Below are positions 41,881 to 51,239 of a stretch of 64,000 nucleotides of DNA, piece by piece. Below the pieces are notes generated by a model. That model searched no databases. It saw only the letters and a program-made list of their open reading frames with translations, and had not been told where the DNA came from. Source of the DNA: AP-15 sp963703745. GTDB lineage: Bacteria > Pseudomonadota > Alphaproteobacteria > ATCC43930 > CGMCC-115725. A program made the position numbers and the translations under genes. Within the stretch, counting starts at the first letter, position 1. Each line of letters starts with the position of its first letter. Where the stretch lies: positions 1,240,001 to 1,304,000 of the forward strand of contig CAVPFL010000004.1 of NCBI GenBank assembly GCA_963703745.1, written 5' to 3'.

Positions 41881-43935
41881 CTACCCGTCGCCGTGCCTCG
41901 GGAGGTCGATGTCGAGCCAGCCAAGCGGGGTCACCGTGGTACGGTCGCCCAGGCGCAGGAATACGGTGGTCATTGCCGACTCGACGATCGCCGGCCCGTC
42001 GATGATTTGCGAGGGCGCCAGCGCGTCGAAATCGTAGACCGGTACCGAGACCCAGTCTTCGAGATAGATCCGCCGCTCGGTGCGGGGTATGGCGGGCGAC
42101 GCTTCCGGCAGGGCCGGTTCCAGCGGCAATGCAGCGAGGATGCCGGCTACCGCCACCCGCGCGTTGACCAGCACCGTTTCCTGATCGGGCAAAGAGTAGG
42201 TGTAGAGCTCCTCGTGGCGGCGGTGAAACCGCTCGACGATTTGCAGCAGCGGATCGGCTTGGGACCAATCGAGCCCGTCGAGCCCGACCGTGATCTCGAA
42301 GACCTGCTCACCATAGCGCATATCGACCGAGCGGGTCGCCCGTGCCGGCCCGTCGAACGAGGCACGCAGCCGAGCAAAGCCCTCGGCCTCCATCTCCTCG
42401 AACAGGCGCTTCAGCGCTCCGCGATCGAGCGTTCTGGTGTCGCCGATGTGGCTGCGCGCGACCTCGAAGCGCAGATCGGTCGCGAGCATGCCCCAGGCCG
42501 ACAGCACGGCGGCAACGCGCGGCACAACAACCCGCTCGAGATCGAGCTGGCGGGCGATTTCGGTCGCGTGCAGCCCCGAGGCACCGCCGAAAGCGAACAA
42601 TGCGAAGCGTCTCGGATCGACGCCGCGGCGGACCGAGACGAGCCGCACCCCCTCGGCCATCCTCGTGTTGACGACCCGGTGGATGCCCAGCGCCGCGCTG
42701 ACCCGATCGATGCCGAGGGCGGTGGCGATGTCGCCGACAGCCGCCTCGGCGGCGGCACGGTCGAGCCTGCGCCGTCCGCCAAGAAAGGCCTCCGGGTCGA
42801 GATAGCCGAGCACCAGATTGGCGTCGGTTACGGTCGCGGCACTGCTTCCGTTACCGTAGCAGGCAGGACCCGGAACAGCGCCCGCACTCTCCGGGCCGAC
42901 ATGCAGGATCCCGCCAGCATCGACCCTCGCGATCGATCCGCCGCCGGCGCCGATGCTGGCGATGTCGAGGCTGCTGAGCGCGATTGTTTGGCCGGCGACC
43001 CGACGTGCCGCCGCTAAACTCGGCCGGCCTTCGACGATCAGCGAGATGTCGGTGCTCGTCCCGCCCATGTCGAACGGGATTAGGTTGCCTTCGTTGATCA
43101 GCCGCGCAGCGTAGACGCTGCCGGCGACGCCGCCAGCCGGCCCCGAGAGCACCGCACCCGCGGCCAGCCGACTCGATTCATCGATCGGAGCAACGCCGCC
43201 GTGTGACTGGATGATCAAGGTCGGCCCCGCATACCCAGCCTCGGCAAGCCGCAGCTCGAGCGCTTCCAGATAGCGCGACAGCACAGGGCCGACATAGGCG
43301 TTGACAACTGTCGTCGAAACCCGTTCGAACTCCTTGATTTGCGGCAATACATCCGAGGACAGCGCGACATAGGCATCGGGCAGAGCCCGAGTCATGGCCT
43401 TACGCGTGGCGTGCTCGTGGCCCGGGTCGCGCCAGGAATGCAGATAACAGACCGCCACCGCATCGACCCGCTCGCTACGCAGAGCCGCGAGCGCGCGATC
43501 GAGCGAGGCATGGTCGAGCGGCGTCTCGATCCCGCCATCGGCGCGCATCCGCTCGCGCACGCCGAGGCGCAGTTTGCGGGGGACCAGCTGCTCCGGCGGC
43601 GGGAGGCGCAGATTGTAGCGGTCGTCCTTAAGCCCCTCGCGCATCTCGATCACATCGCGGTGGCCTTCGGTCGTCAGCAGCCCGACCTTGGCACCCCGCC
43701 ACTCGAGCAGCGCGTTGGTCGCGACGGTCGTGCCATGGACGATGCGCTCGGTCTCGGCCAACAGCGCCGACCGGTCGCGGCCCAGCGTGTCGGCCAGCAG
43801 CTGCAACCCGTCGAGGACGCCGATCGACGGGTCAGCCGGGGTCGAGGGAACTTTGGCCAAGGTCGTCCGACCCAAGTCGTCGACCGCGACCAGATCGGTA
43901 AACGTGCCGCCGACATCGATGCCGATGCGGTACAT
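41881..43935 (-). CDS. hyuA: Hydantoinase/oxoprolinase family protein, HyuA subunit
   Basis: The 684-residue protein has an ATPase-like fold start YRIGIDVGGTFTDLVAVDD, then the conserved TTVATNALLEWRGAKVGLLTTEGHRDVI (about 70-97), the central QSHGGVAPIDES and GPAGGVAGS, and FDMGGTSTDIS near 290. It is the A half of the N-methylhydantoinase or acetophenone carboxylase-like enzymes, which open a cyclic amide or carboxylate with ATP. It follows HyuB by three bases, so the pair is co-translated. Confidence 0.93.
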   Translation of the reverse strand: MYRIGIDVGGTFTDLVAVDDLGRTTLAKVPSTPADPSIGVLDGLQLLADTLGRDRSALLAETERIVHGTTVATNALLEWRGAKVGLLTTEGHRDVIEMREGLKDDRYNLRLPPPEQLVPRKLRLGVRERMRADGGIETPLDHASLDRALAALRSERVDAVAVCYLHSWRDPGHEHATRKAMTRALPDAYVALSSDVLPQIKEFERVSTTVVNAYVGPVLSRYLEALELRLAEAGYAGPTLIIQSHGGVAPIDESSRLAAGAVLSGPAGGVAGSVYAARLINEGNLIPFDMGGTSTDISLIVEGRPSLAAARRVAGQTIALSSLDIASIGAGGGSIARVDAGGILHVGPESAGAVPGPACYGNGSSAATVTDANLVLGYLDPEAFLGGRRRLDRAAAEAAVGDIATALGIDRVSAALGIHRVVNTRMAEGVRLVSVRRGVDPRRFALFAFGGASGLHATEIARQLDLERVVVPRVAAVLSAWGMLATDLRFEVARSHIGDTRTLDRGALKRLFEEMEAEGFARLRASFDGPARATRSVDMRYGEQVFEITVGLDGLDWSQADPLLQIVERFHRRHEELYTYSLPDQETVLVNARVAVAGILAALPLEPALPEASPAIPRTERRIYLEDWVSVPVYDFDALAPSQIIDGPAIVESAMTTVFLRLGDRTTVTPLGWLDIDLPRHGDG

Positions 43936-43938
43936 CGA

Positions 43939-45627
43939 TCAGCGCTTCGCGTCCGGGGAGCTGACGAACCCGTTCGCGATGTCGCGTGCGGTGGCATCGG
44001 GGTGGCGGAGCGCCGGTTCGCCCCAGCCTCCGCCACCACCCGATTCGAGGACCAAAACATCGCCCGGGCGGATCTGAAGGCCGACTTCCTTGGTCTTGAT
44101 CGCGCGCGTCGGCTGTCCCTTCGAGTAGAGCGTGTAGCGATGCGGTACGCCGTCGGCGCCGCCTAGGATGCCGCAGGCGCCATAGCGCACGCCGTCGCCT
44201 GCGGTGTTGCCGAGGGCCGGCTCGGCGGTCTCGACGACCATCTCGACCACCCCACCCGGACCGCCGCGGTATTTGCCTGCACCCCCGGAATCGGGGCGGA
44301 ATTCGTGGCGGCGGAAGAATAGCGGAAAGCGCACCTCGGTGACTTCGAGGCTGCCGAATTTGATCCCGCCCGCCGCCTGCCACTCGCCTGCCCCCGGCCA
44401 CCCGTCACCCGCCGGAGAGGCGCCGCCGCCGGGCCGCGCCTGGAAGAAATGCCAGATGAACGGCTTGCCGCCAGGGACAGCTGCGCGCGGGTCCCTGCCT
44501 TGGATCGCGATGCGGAAACGGCGGCCCCAGCCGGCCATCGCGCGCTCAGGGCAGGCCGGCGCCAATGCCTTGATAATCGCCTCGAGGATCTCCTGGGCGC
44601 AATGATTGGTGGCCAAGGTGACCGGAGCACCGGGGTTCGCCCACACCACCGTACCCGGCTTCGCGATCACCTTGATCGGACGGAAGGTACCGTCATTCTT
44701 CGGCGTCTGCGGATCGATCAGGTAGGACAGCGCCACCACGACCGCCGAATACATATTCGGGTAGGAAGAATTGACAAAGCTGCCCACTTCTTCGTGCGAG
44801 TCGGAGAGATCGATCACGAGATCGCTGCCGCGTTTGGTGACGGTCGCGCGGATGTGGATGTCGCTGTTGCCGCGGCCGTCATCGTCGAGGAACGCCGCGC
44901 CGCGGTAGACGCCGTCCTTCCATCGCGCGATCTCCGCCCGGGTCTGGCGCTCCGCACCATCGAGCACCGCCTCGATCGCCGTGTCCGTGACTGGCCAGCC
45001 GAACTCGGCCGCCAATGCCAAGAGGCATCGCTCGCCGACATGCGCCGAGCCGATCATCGCGGCGAGATCGCCGCGGAAGTCGCGCGGGTGACGCACATTG
45101 GTGGCGATCATCTCGAGCAGGTCTCGGCGCACCGCTCCACGGTCGTAGAGCCGCAGCGGCGTGATGCGCAGTCCCTCCTGCCAGATGTCGGTCGCCGCGG
45201 CGTTGTAAGCTCCGTGGGTGGCGCCGCCGATGTCGCTCTGATGCGCGCGATTGATCGACCAGAAGCGCGGCCGGTCTCCCTCGAACACCGGCACGAAGGC
45301 GGTCAAGTCGGGCAGGTGATTGCCGCCGTGATAAGGGTCGTTCAACAGAAAAACGTCGCCCTTATGGATGTCGTCGCCGAAGAACTCGGTCACGGCCCTC
45401 GCTGCGTAAGGCAGCGCTCCGACATGGATCGGCACGCGCTCGGCTTGCGCGATGAGCCGACCGTCGAGGTCGCAGATCGCGGTCGAGAAGTCGCGGCTCG
45501 AATTGAGGATCTGCGAATAGGAGGTTCGCAGCATCGCTTCGCCCATCTCCTCGACAATCGCCAGCAGGCGATGCTGAATGACCGAGGTGACGATCGGGTC
45601 GACCGGGGGTGTCGGAGGGTTCGCCAA
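43939..45627 (-). CDS. hyuB: Hydantoinase/oxoprolinase family protein, HyuB subunit
   Basis: The 562-residue B subunit shows TSVIQHRLLAIVEEMGEAMLRTSYSQILNSSRDFS at the start and HxxP-rich NDPYHGGNHLPDL near 95, then a C-terminal HRYTLYSKGQP region. Its start is TTG, supported by AGGAG eight bases upstream inside the end of the TonB-like gene. It forms the heteromer with HyuA. It has no separate promoter gap, so it is expressed with the TonB-like gene above it. Confidence 0.92.
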   Translation of the reverse strand: MANPPTPPVDPIVTSVIQHRLLAIVEEMGEAMLRTSYSQILNSSRDFSTAICDLDGRLIAQAERVPIHVGALPYAARAVTEFFGDDIHKGDVFLLNDPYHGGNHLPDLTAFVPVFEGDRPRFWSINRAHQSDIGGATHGAYNAAATDIWQEGLRITPLRLYDRGAVRRDLLEMIATNVRHPRDFRGDLAAMIGSAHVGERCLLALAAEFGWPVTDTAIEAVLDGAERQTRAEIARWKDGVYRGAAFLDDDGRGNSDIHIRATVTKRGSDLVIDLSDSHEEVGSFVNSSYPNMYSAVVVALSYLIDPQTPKNDGTFRPIKVIAKPGTVVWANPGAPVTLATNHCAQEILEAIIKALAPACPERAMAGWGRRFRIAIQGRDPRAAVPGGKPFIWHFFQARPGGGASPAGDGWPGAGEWQAAGGIKFGSLEVTEVRFPLFFRRHEFRPDSGGAGKYRGGPGGVVEMVVETAEPALGNTAGDGVRYGACGILGGADGVPHRYTLYSKGQPTRAIKTKEVGLQIRPGDVLVLESGGGGGWGEPALRHPDATARDIANGFVSSPDAKR

Positions 45628-45631
45628 ATTC

Positions 45632-46612
45632 TCACTCCTGCAAGGCGTCGGGGAAGGGCAAGTGCAGGATCAGAGCCATGCTCGGCCCCTGGAACCATTG
45701 CGGCAAGGGCGGGACGCGGCGCACGGCCGCGATCATCAGCTCGACCCGAGCATCGATATCCTGCCACCCCGAGCTATGCACCACCTTGATCATCTCGATC
45801 GTGCCGTCGTCGAGCACCACGAACTCGATCTCCGCCTCGCCGCGGCGGCCGCCGATCATCGACAAGGGCAGCAAATTGTAGTGCTGCCGAATGAGCGAGT
45901 GGACATAGGCTAGATATTCGTCGCGCGTGGCAGCAGGACCGGGATATCTAGCACGACGCGCCTCGGCGTGAGCCGGCTCCTCGGTCCAGTGGAGCGATTG
46001 TGGCGCGGCAGGGTTCGACTTCGGCTTCGGCTTAGGGGGCGCGGGTTTTTCCGGAGGAGGAGGCGGCACAATCGCTGCGGTCTGTGTTTCGCTCGGTGGC
46101 GGCTGAGGCTCCTCCGGCGGTGGTGGTGGCACGACATCGGCGGTCTGTTGCGGCGTTTCGCTGGGCCGCACCTCCGCCGGCGGTATATCCTTCGCGGCCG
46201 GCGCGTCGCTCGGCTCTCGGCTGGCTTTCTTCGCTTCGGTGTCGCCGAGGTCCTCGGAGGCAATCCGACCCGGTGGCGGCGGTTTGAATTCCGGCTTCGG
46301 CGGCACTGGTGATGGCGGCGGAACCGGCTTCTGTGGCTGCTCCGGTGGTGGTGGTGCGAGCACCAGCTGCACGGCGATCGGCTCAATCTCGGGCGGCGCT
46401 GTAATCGGCCACTCGATCAGCAACAGCAGCGGCAGCAGATGCACCACGAGCGAGCCGATCGGCCCGAGCCACCGCGCCTTTTCACGCTCCGCGATCGGAC
46501 CGAGGCGCTCCGGTGGATCGAGCCGCAACAGGTCGGTCGACACCAGACGCGGCGCGCCCGTGAGCATTGGCTCGCGGCGGCGCTCCTCAGGTGGTCCGAG
46601 TGTGCGCAACAC
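45632..46612 (-). CDS. TonB-like energy-transducing protein
   Basis: The 326-residue protein has one membrane helix near the start (IGSLVVHLLPLLLLIEW, about 52-68), then a Pro-rich periplasmic linker with repeated PPPPPE blocks (about 85-220), and a C-terminal domain (about 225-326, VHSLIRQHYNLLPLSMIGGRRGEAEIEFVVLDDGTIEMIKVV) of the TonB kind. It would connect inner-membrane proton force (ExbB/ExbD, not seen here) to outer-membrane receptors. The start is GTG at 46612 or ATG 15 codons later; spacing to any ribosome-binding site is poor for both. It sits between ligA and hyuB, an unusual place. Confidence 0.83.
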   Translation of the reverse strand: MLRTLGPPEERRREPMLTGAPRLVSTDLLRLDPPERLGPIAEREKARWLGPIGSLVVHLLPLLLLIEWPITAPPEIEPIAVQLVLAPPPPEQPQKPVPPPSPVPPKPEFKPPPPGRIASEDLGDTEAKKASREPSDAPAAKDIPPAEVRPSETPQQTADVVPPPPPEEPQPPPSETQTAAIVPPPPPEKPAPPKPKPKSNPAAPQSLHWTEEPAHAEARRARYPGPAATRDEYLAYVHSLIRQHYNLLPLSMIGGRRGEAEIEFVVLDDGTIEMIKVVHSSGWQDIDARVELMIAAVRRVPPLPQWFQGPSMALILHLPFPDALQE

Positions 46613-46621
46613 TGTCGCCGG

Positions 46622-48751
46622 TCATCCCGCGGCGAGGGAAAGCCAATCGGCCTCGTCGAGCAATTTGACGCCGAGGGCGGCCGCCTTTGTCGCCTTTGAG
46701 CCGGGGTCAGCGCCGGCCACGACATAGTCGGTCTTGGCCGAGACCGAACTCGTGACATTAGCGCCGAGCGCTTCGGCCCGCGCCTTCGCCTCGGACCGGC
46801 TCATCGATTCGAGCGACCCGGTAAAGACGATCGTCTTGCCGGCAAGCGGCGAGGCGGCGCGCTGCGCCGGCGCTTCCCAGTCGAGCACCGTGACTTCCCG
46901 TGCCAGATCGTCGAGCACGGCGCGGTTATGCGGCTCGGCGAAGAAACCGATCACGTCGGCCGCCATTTCCGCGCCGATCCCGTGGATATCGAGCAACCCC
47001 GCCAGCGCCTCGCTCGCCGGATCCTGTGCGGCTTCCATTTCGCGCCGCCAATTGGCGAGCGAGCGATAGTGACGCGCGAGCAGCCGCGCTGTCGCCTGGC
47101 CGACCTGCGGAATGCCGAGCGCATTGATGAACCGGTCGAACGCAATCCGTCGCCGCTCGTCGATCGCAGCCATCAGATTGCGAGCGCTGATCTCGCCCCA
47201 GCCCTCGCGTTTCATGATAACGGCGGGATCGAGCCGGAAGATGTCGCCAGGCTGTCGGATCAGCCCGTCCTGCCAAAAGGCGGTGATATGTTTCTCGCCG
47301 AGTCCCTCGACGTCAAAGCAGTCACGCGAGACAAAGTGCCGGAGGCGCTCGACGGCTTGCGCCGCGCAGATCAGCCCGCCGGTGCAGCGCCGCGCGACCT
47401 GGCCCGGCTCGCGCACCGCGAGGCTGCCGCAGATCGGGCAGTGGTCGGGAAATACATAGGGCTGCGCGTCCTTTGGTCGGCGGTCGAGCACGACCGAGAC
47501 GATCTGCGGAATCACGTCGCCGGCGCGCTGCACCACGACGGTATCGCCGATGCGGACATCCTTGCGGGCGATCTCGTCCTCATTGTGCAGAGTGGCGCGC
47601 TGCACGACGACACCGCCGACGGTGATCGGCTCGAGCATCGCCACCGGGGTCAGCGAGCCCTGGCGGCCGACCTGGATCCCGATGTCGCGCAGCACCGTCT
47701 GCGCCTGCTGCGCCGGAAATTTTTGCGCGACCGCCCAGCGCGGCGCCCGGCTGACCATGCCGAGCCGCTCCTGCAGAGCGAGGTCGTTGACTTTGTAGAC
47801 CACACCGTCGATGTCGTAGGGCAATTCCGACCGCTCGGCGGCGATCTCGCTGTAAAAGGCGAGCGCTTGATCGACTCCGCGGCAGAGCCGCGAGCGCGGG
47901 TTGACGGTAAATCCCCATTCGCGAAACCGCGCCAGAGCCTCGGCGTGGGTGCGCGCGAAGGCCGCACTCGCCTCGCCCCACGCATAAGCAAAGAATTTGA
48001 GCGGCCGGCGCGCCGTGATCGTGGAATCGAGTTGGCGCAGCGAGCCGGCAGCGGAGTTCCTGGGGTTGGCGAAGACCGGTTCGCCCGCGGCCGCGCGCTC
48101 CTCGTTCAACGCAAAGAACCCGGTGCGCTCCATATAGACTTCGCCGCGGATCTCGATCAGCTCGGGCCATTCCTTGCCGGCAAGCGCCTCGGGTATGGTC
48201 GCCAAGGTGCGCAGGTTGGTGGTGACATTCTCGCCGGTGACGCCGTCGCCGCGGGTGGCTCCCTGCACAAGGCGGCCCCGCCGGTAGGTCAACCCGATCG
48301 AGAGCCCGTCGATCTTGGGCTCCGCCATGATCTCGATCACGTCCTCGGCGACCGCCGCCGCTGTCGCGGTGCGGCGGAAGAAATTGCGGATGCCGGCGAA
48401 GAACTCGCGGACATCGGTGTCCTCGAAGGCATTTTCGAGCGACAGCATAGGCCGCGAATGGGTCACTTTGGCGAAACCGGTGGCCGGTGCGGCACCGACG
48501 CGGCGCGACGGGCTGTCGGCACGGATCAGCTCGGGAAAGCGCGCCTCGATTGACGCGTTGCGCCGGCGCAGCGCGTCATAGTCGGCATCGGAGATCTCTG
48601 GTGCCGCCTCGGTGTGATAGAGCCGGTCATGATGCCCGATCTCCTCGGCGAGCCGGGCGAGCTCGTCGCGGGCTTCCTCTTCGGCCAGCGCATCGACCGG
48701 GCGCAAGTCGCGCTGATCGGGGCGCTGCCGCGTGGCGGCCGAAGCGCTCAT
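46622..48751 (-). CDS. ligA: NAD-dependent DNA ligase LigA
   Basis: The protein has 709 residues from the ATG that overlaps the recN stop (ATGA); a much longer open frame over recN was discarded. It has the Ia and adenylation domains with catalytic KIDG in EPKIDGLS, an OB fold, a four-Cys zinc finger starting CPICGS, helix-hairpin-helix repeats (GIPQVGQATARLLA, DIHGIGAEMAADVIG) and a C-terminal BRCT domain from about 625. It seals nicks using NAD+ in replication and repair, and is normally essential. It follows recN by four bases of overlap. Confidence 0.96.
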   Translation of the reverse strand: MSASAATRQRPDQRDLRPVDALAEEEARDELARLAEEIGHHDRLYHTEAAPEISDADYDALRRRNASIEARFPELIRADSPSRRVGAAPATGFAKVTHSRPMLSLENAFEDTDVREFFAGIRNFFRRTATAAAVAEDVIEIMAEPKIDGLSIGLTYRRGRLVQGATRGDGVTGENVTTNLRTLATIPEALAGKEWPELIEIRGEVYMERTGFFALNEERAAAGEPVFANPRNSAAGSLRQLDSTITARRPLKFFAYAWGEASAAFARTHAEALARFREWGFTVNPRSRLCRGVDQALAFYSEIAAERSELPYDIDGVVYKVNDLALQERLGMVSRAPRWAVAQKFPAQQAQTVLRDIGIQVGRQGSLTPVAMLEPITVGGVVVQRATLHNEDEIARKDVRIGDTVVVQRAGDVIPQIVSVVLDRRPKDAQPYVFPDHCPICGSLAVREPGQVARRCTGGLICAAQAVERLRHFVSRDCFDVEGLGEKHITAFWQDGLIRQPGDIFRLDPAVIMKREGWGEISARNLMAAIDERRRIAFDRFINALGIPQVGQATARLLARHYRSLANWRREMEAAQDPASEALAGLLDIHGIGAEMAADVIGFFAEPHNRAVLDDLAREVTVLDWEAPAQRAASPLAGKTIVFTGSLESMSRSEAKARAEALGANVTSSVSAKTDYVVAGADPGSKATKAAALGVKLLDEADWLSLAAG

Positions 48752-50421
48752 GCGCGGCCTCCGGCGATCAGGCTCGCGGCCGCGGCGCGCGCCTCGGCAG
48801 TAATGATCCGGCCGGACAGCATACGGGCGATCTCCTCCTGTCGCGTATCCGGGTCGAGCTCCTCGACGCGGGTGACGGTATCGCGCTCGGCGAGGCGCTT
48901 GGCGACGCGCCAATGATGGGCGCCCCGCGCCGCCACCTGTGGCGAATGTGTTACGACGAGGACCTGCAGGCTCGTTCCCAGGCGTTGTAGCCGCTCGCCA
49001 ACCGCCGCAGCGACCGCACCACCGATCCCACTGTCGACCTCGTCGAAGATCAGGGTCGGCACCGAGGAGATATCGGCGAGGACGAGCTTCAAGGCCAGCA
49101 TGAAACGAGACAGCTCGCCGCCCGAGGCGATGCGGGCGAGCGGCCCGAACGGCGCGCCGGGTGTCGTGGTGATCTCGAAATGGACGCGCTCGCAGCCGTG
49201 CTCGCCCCACTCGGACTCCGCCAGCGGTGTCAGCACGGTGCGGAACCGCGCCTTGTCGAGCCGCAGGGGCGCCAGCTCTTCCGCCACAGCCGTGTCGAGC
49301 CGGTTGGCGGCGCGCGTCCGCGCCCGCGACATCGCTTCGGCCGCGGCAACGAAGCGGGTTCGGGCCTCGGCGGTGGCGACGGCGAAATGCCCGAGGCCTT
49401 CGGCCCCTTCTTCGATCTCCGCCAGCTGCGCCGCCATTCGCTGCTGCAACGCAGGCAGGTCGGCGACCGGCAGCTGGTGCTTTCGGCCGAGGGCACGCAA
49501 TGCAAAGAGCCGCTCCTCGGCCTGTTCGAGCTCCCGCGGGTCGAGATCGAGCCGGCGGGCCGCACCTTCCAGCACGGAAAGCGCTTCGGCGGTTTCGGCC
49601 GCGGCACGCTCGGCGGCGGCCAATGGAGCATCGAGAAACCCCTGGGCGCGTTCCCGGGCCCGCTCGAGACGCCGCGTCGCCCGTGCCAGTGCCGCTTGTG
49701 CGCCGGCATTGCCGCCGAGCTCGGCGATCGCCTCGGCCAAGGTTTCGGCGAGCCGCTCGGCGTTCTGCAGAAAGCTGCGCCGTTCGGCGAGACTGTCTTC
49801 CTCGCCTTCTTCCGGCGCCAGTGCCTCCAGCTCGGCCAGATGATGGCGCAGCAGGTCTTCCTCTTCGCGGCTCGCGGCGAGCAGCCGCGCGGCTTCGGCT
49901 TCGTGCTCCCACGCGGCGCGCCAGTCGTGCCAGGCCTGCGCGAGTCCCGCAGGACCGACCGAACTTTCGGCAAATGCGTCGAGGATCATCCGATGGTTGG
50001 CCGGATCGAGCAGTCCGCGCTGCTCAAACTGGCCCTGGATCTCGACCAGGCTGTCGCCGAGCTCGCGCAGCAGCCCGACACTCGACGGCGCATCGTTGAC
50101 AAAGGCACGGCTGCGGCCATCGGTCGCGAGCAGCCGGCGCAGAACGATGGTCTCGCCGTCATCATCGAGCCCGGCCTCGCGCAGGATTGCATGGGCGGGG
50201 TGGTTGCGTCCGACCGCGAACTCAGCGCATACCGCCGCCTCCTTCGCGCCGGCGCGCACGAGCCCGGCCTCGGCCCGGCGGCCCAGCGCCAGTCCCAGCG
50301 CGTCCAGCAAGATCGACTTGCCGGCGCCGGTCTCGCCGGTTAGCACGCACAGCCCCGGGCGAAAGGCCAGACTAAGCCTATCGATCAGCACAACATCGCG
50401 AATGGTCAGCCCGAGCAGCAT
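48748..50421 (-). CDS. recN: DNA repair ATPase RecN
   Basis: The 557-residue SMC-like protein has Walker A GETGAGKSILLDALG (about 29-43), a long coiled-coil middle rich in Glu/Ala/Leu (about 160-390), the signature IASGGELSRFMLALK and Walker B TLIFDEVDSGIGGA. It binds broken DNA ends and helps recombinational repair. RecN followed by ligA is the usual order in alphaproteobacteria. The ATG is clear; no LexA site is recognisable in the upstream gap. Confidence 0.95.
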   Translation of the reverse strand: MLLGLTIRDVVLIDRLSLAFRPGLCVLTGETGAGKSILLDALGLALGRRAEAGLVRAGAKEAAVCAEFAVGRNHPAHAILREAGLDDDGETIVLRRLLATDGRSRAFVNDAPSSVGLLRELGDSLVEIQGQFEQRGLLDPANHRMILDAFAESSVGPAGLAQAWHDWRAAWEHEAEAARLLAASREEEDLLRHHLAELEALAPEEGEEDSLAERRSFLQNAERLAETLAEAIAELGGNAGAQAALARATRRLERARERAQGFLDAPLAAAERAAAETAEALSVLEGAARRLDLDPRELEQAEERLFALRALGRKHQLPVADLPALQQRMAAQLAEIEEGAEGLGHFAVATAEARTRFVAAAEAMSRARTRAANRLDTAVAEELAPLRLDKARFRTVLTPLAESEWGEHGCERVHFEITTTPGAPFGPLARIASGGELSRFMLALKLVLADISSVPTLIFDEVDSGIGGAVAAAVGERLQRLGTSLQVLVVTHSPQVAARGAHHWRVAKRLAERDTVTRVEELDPDTRQEEIARMLSGRIITAEARAAAASLIAGGRA

Positions 50422-50626
50422 TCCGCCGATGATACAGGTTTCGAGTTTTCCTGCGGCACGGGAAAATACCGCGAAAACCGCGAATACGCGCCTGATCGGC
50501 AGCGAAACCGCGCCGGCAAGCCCTTGTTATTTCAGCAGGCCTTCGGGCAAATTCCCGAAACTGCCGAACCGGGAATTAAATTGGCCGAGCAGGGAAGCGA
50601 ATCCGCCGAACAGGGAACCGCCACGG
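50422..50626. other. Short gap between divergent recN and msrC-type genes
   Basis: The gap contains several AACAGGGA- or CAGGGAA-type words and an inverted repeat AATTCCCG...CGGGAATT (50550-50557 with 50570-50577). Both flanking genes need promoters here; I cannot place -35 or -10 boxes confidently. Confidence 0.4.
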
Positions 50627-51115
50627 ATGCCGACCGTCAGCAAGCCGGACCTCTATCGCGATCTCTCCAAGCAGCTCGGGGCCCTGTTCGCTGGCGAGAC
50701 GGACCGCATCGCCAACGCCGCCAATATGGCCGCACTGATCTATCACGGCTTACCCGACCTCAACTGGGCCGGGTTTTATTTCCGCCGAGGTCAGGGCCTG
50801 GTGCTCGGGCCGTTCCAGGGCAAGCCCGCCTGCGTGCGCATTCCGCTCGGCAAGGGTGTCTGCGGCACCGCAGCATCACGGGCTGCGACGGTTCTAGTCG
50901 CCGACGTGCGCAATTTTCCGGGTCATATTGCTTGCGACCCGAATTCGCGCTCCGAGCTGGTCGTGCCGCTGATCGACGGCGGTCAGCTGTGGGGCGTGCT
51001 CGACCTCGACAGCCCGACCCTTGCACGTTTCGACGAGGCGGATCGAGAGGGCTGCCAACGGCTGGTCGCGGTGTTCGTCGAGCATCACCGCCAATTCCCG
51101 GCCGCTTGGCGATAG
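50627..51115 (+). CDS. Free methionine-(R)-sulfoxide reductase (GAF domain)
   Basis: The protein has 162 residues from ATG 50627, the only Met giving the normal family start. It is one GAF domain with the reductase Cys set: C in GKPACVRIPL, C in GKGVCGTAAS and C in HIACDPNSRSELVVP, plus substrate acids in the DLDSPTLARFDEAD region. Such enzymes reduce free, not peptide-bound, methionine-R-sulfoxide with thioredoxin. The upstream in-frame extension is intergenic sequence. Confidence 0.9.
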   Translation: MPTVSKPDLYRDLSKQLGALFAGETDRIANAANMAALIYHGLPDLNWAGFYFRRGQGLVLGPFQGKPACVRIPLGKGVCGTAASRAATVLVADVRNFPGHIACDPNSRSELVVPLIDGGQLWGVLDLDSPTLARFDEADREGCQRLVAVFVEHHRQFPAAWR

Positions 51116-51126
51116 CTGCCGGAAGG

Positions 51127-51196
51127 GCCCCTCACCCCGGCCCTCTCCCCGCGAGCGGGGAGAGGGAGGGACCCGCGAAGCGGGAGGGTGAGGGGC
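51127..51196. repeat. Palindromic intergenic repeat, copy 7
   Basis: The outer arms GCCCCTCACCC and GGGTGAGGGGC and inner hairpin CCCTCTCCCCGC, GA, GCGGGGAGAGGG match copy 5 almost base for base. It lies between the sulfoxide reductase and an amidohydrolase, both on the plus strand. Confidence 0.9.
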
Positions 51197-51239
51197 GGCG
51201 CGCGGAAGAGTGTGGGAGATTTTCTTAGGAGCAGAGCCG

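Noticed and set aside
48752..49912. 387-codon upstream extension of ligA
   Set aside because: It is antisense-frame shadow across recN on the same strand; LigA's normal start overlaps the recN stop.
49180..50343. 387-codon plus-strand frame opposite recN
   Set aside because: RecN on the minus strand has all motifs; the opposite frame is a composition effect.
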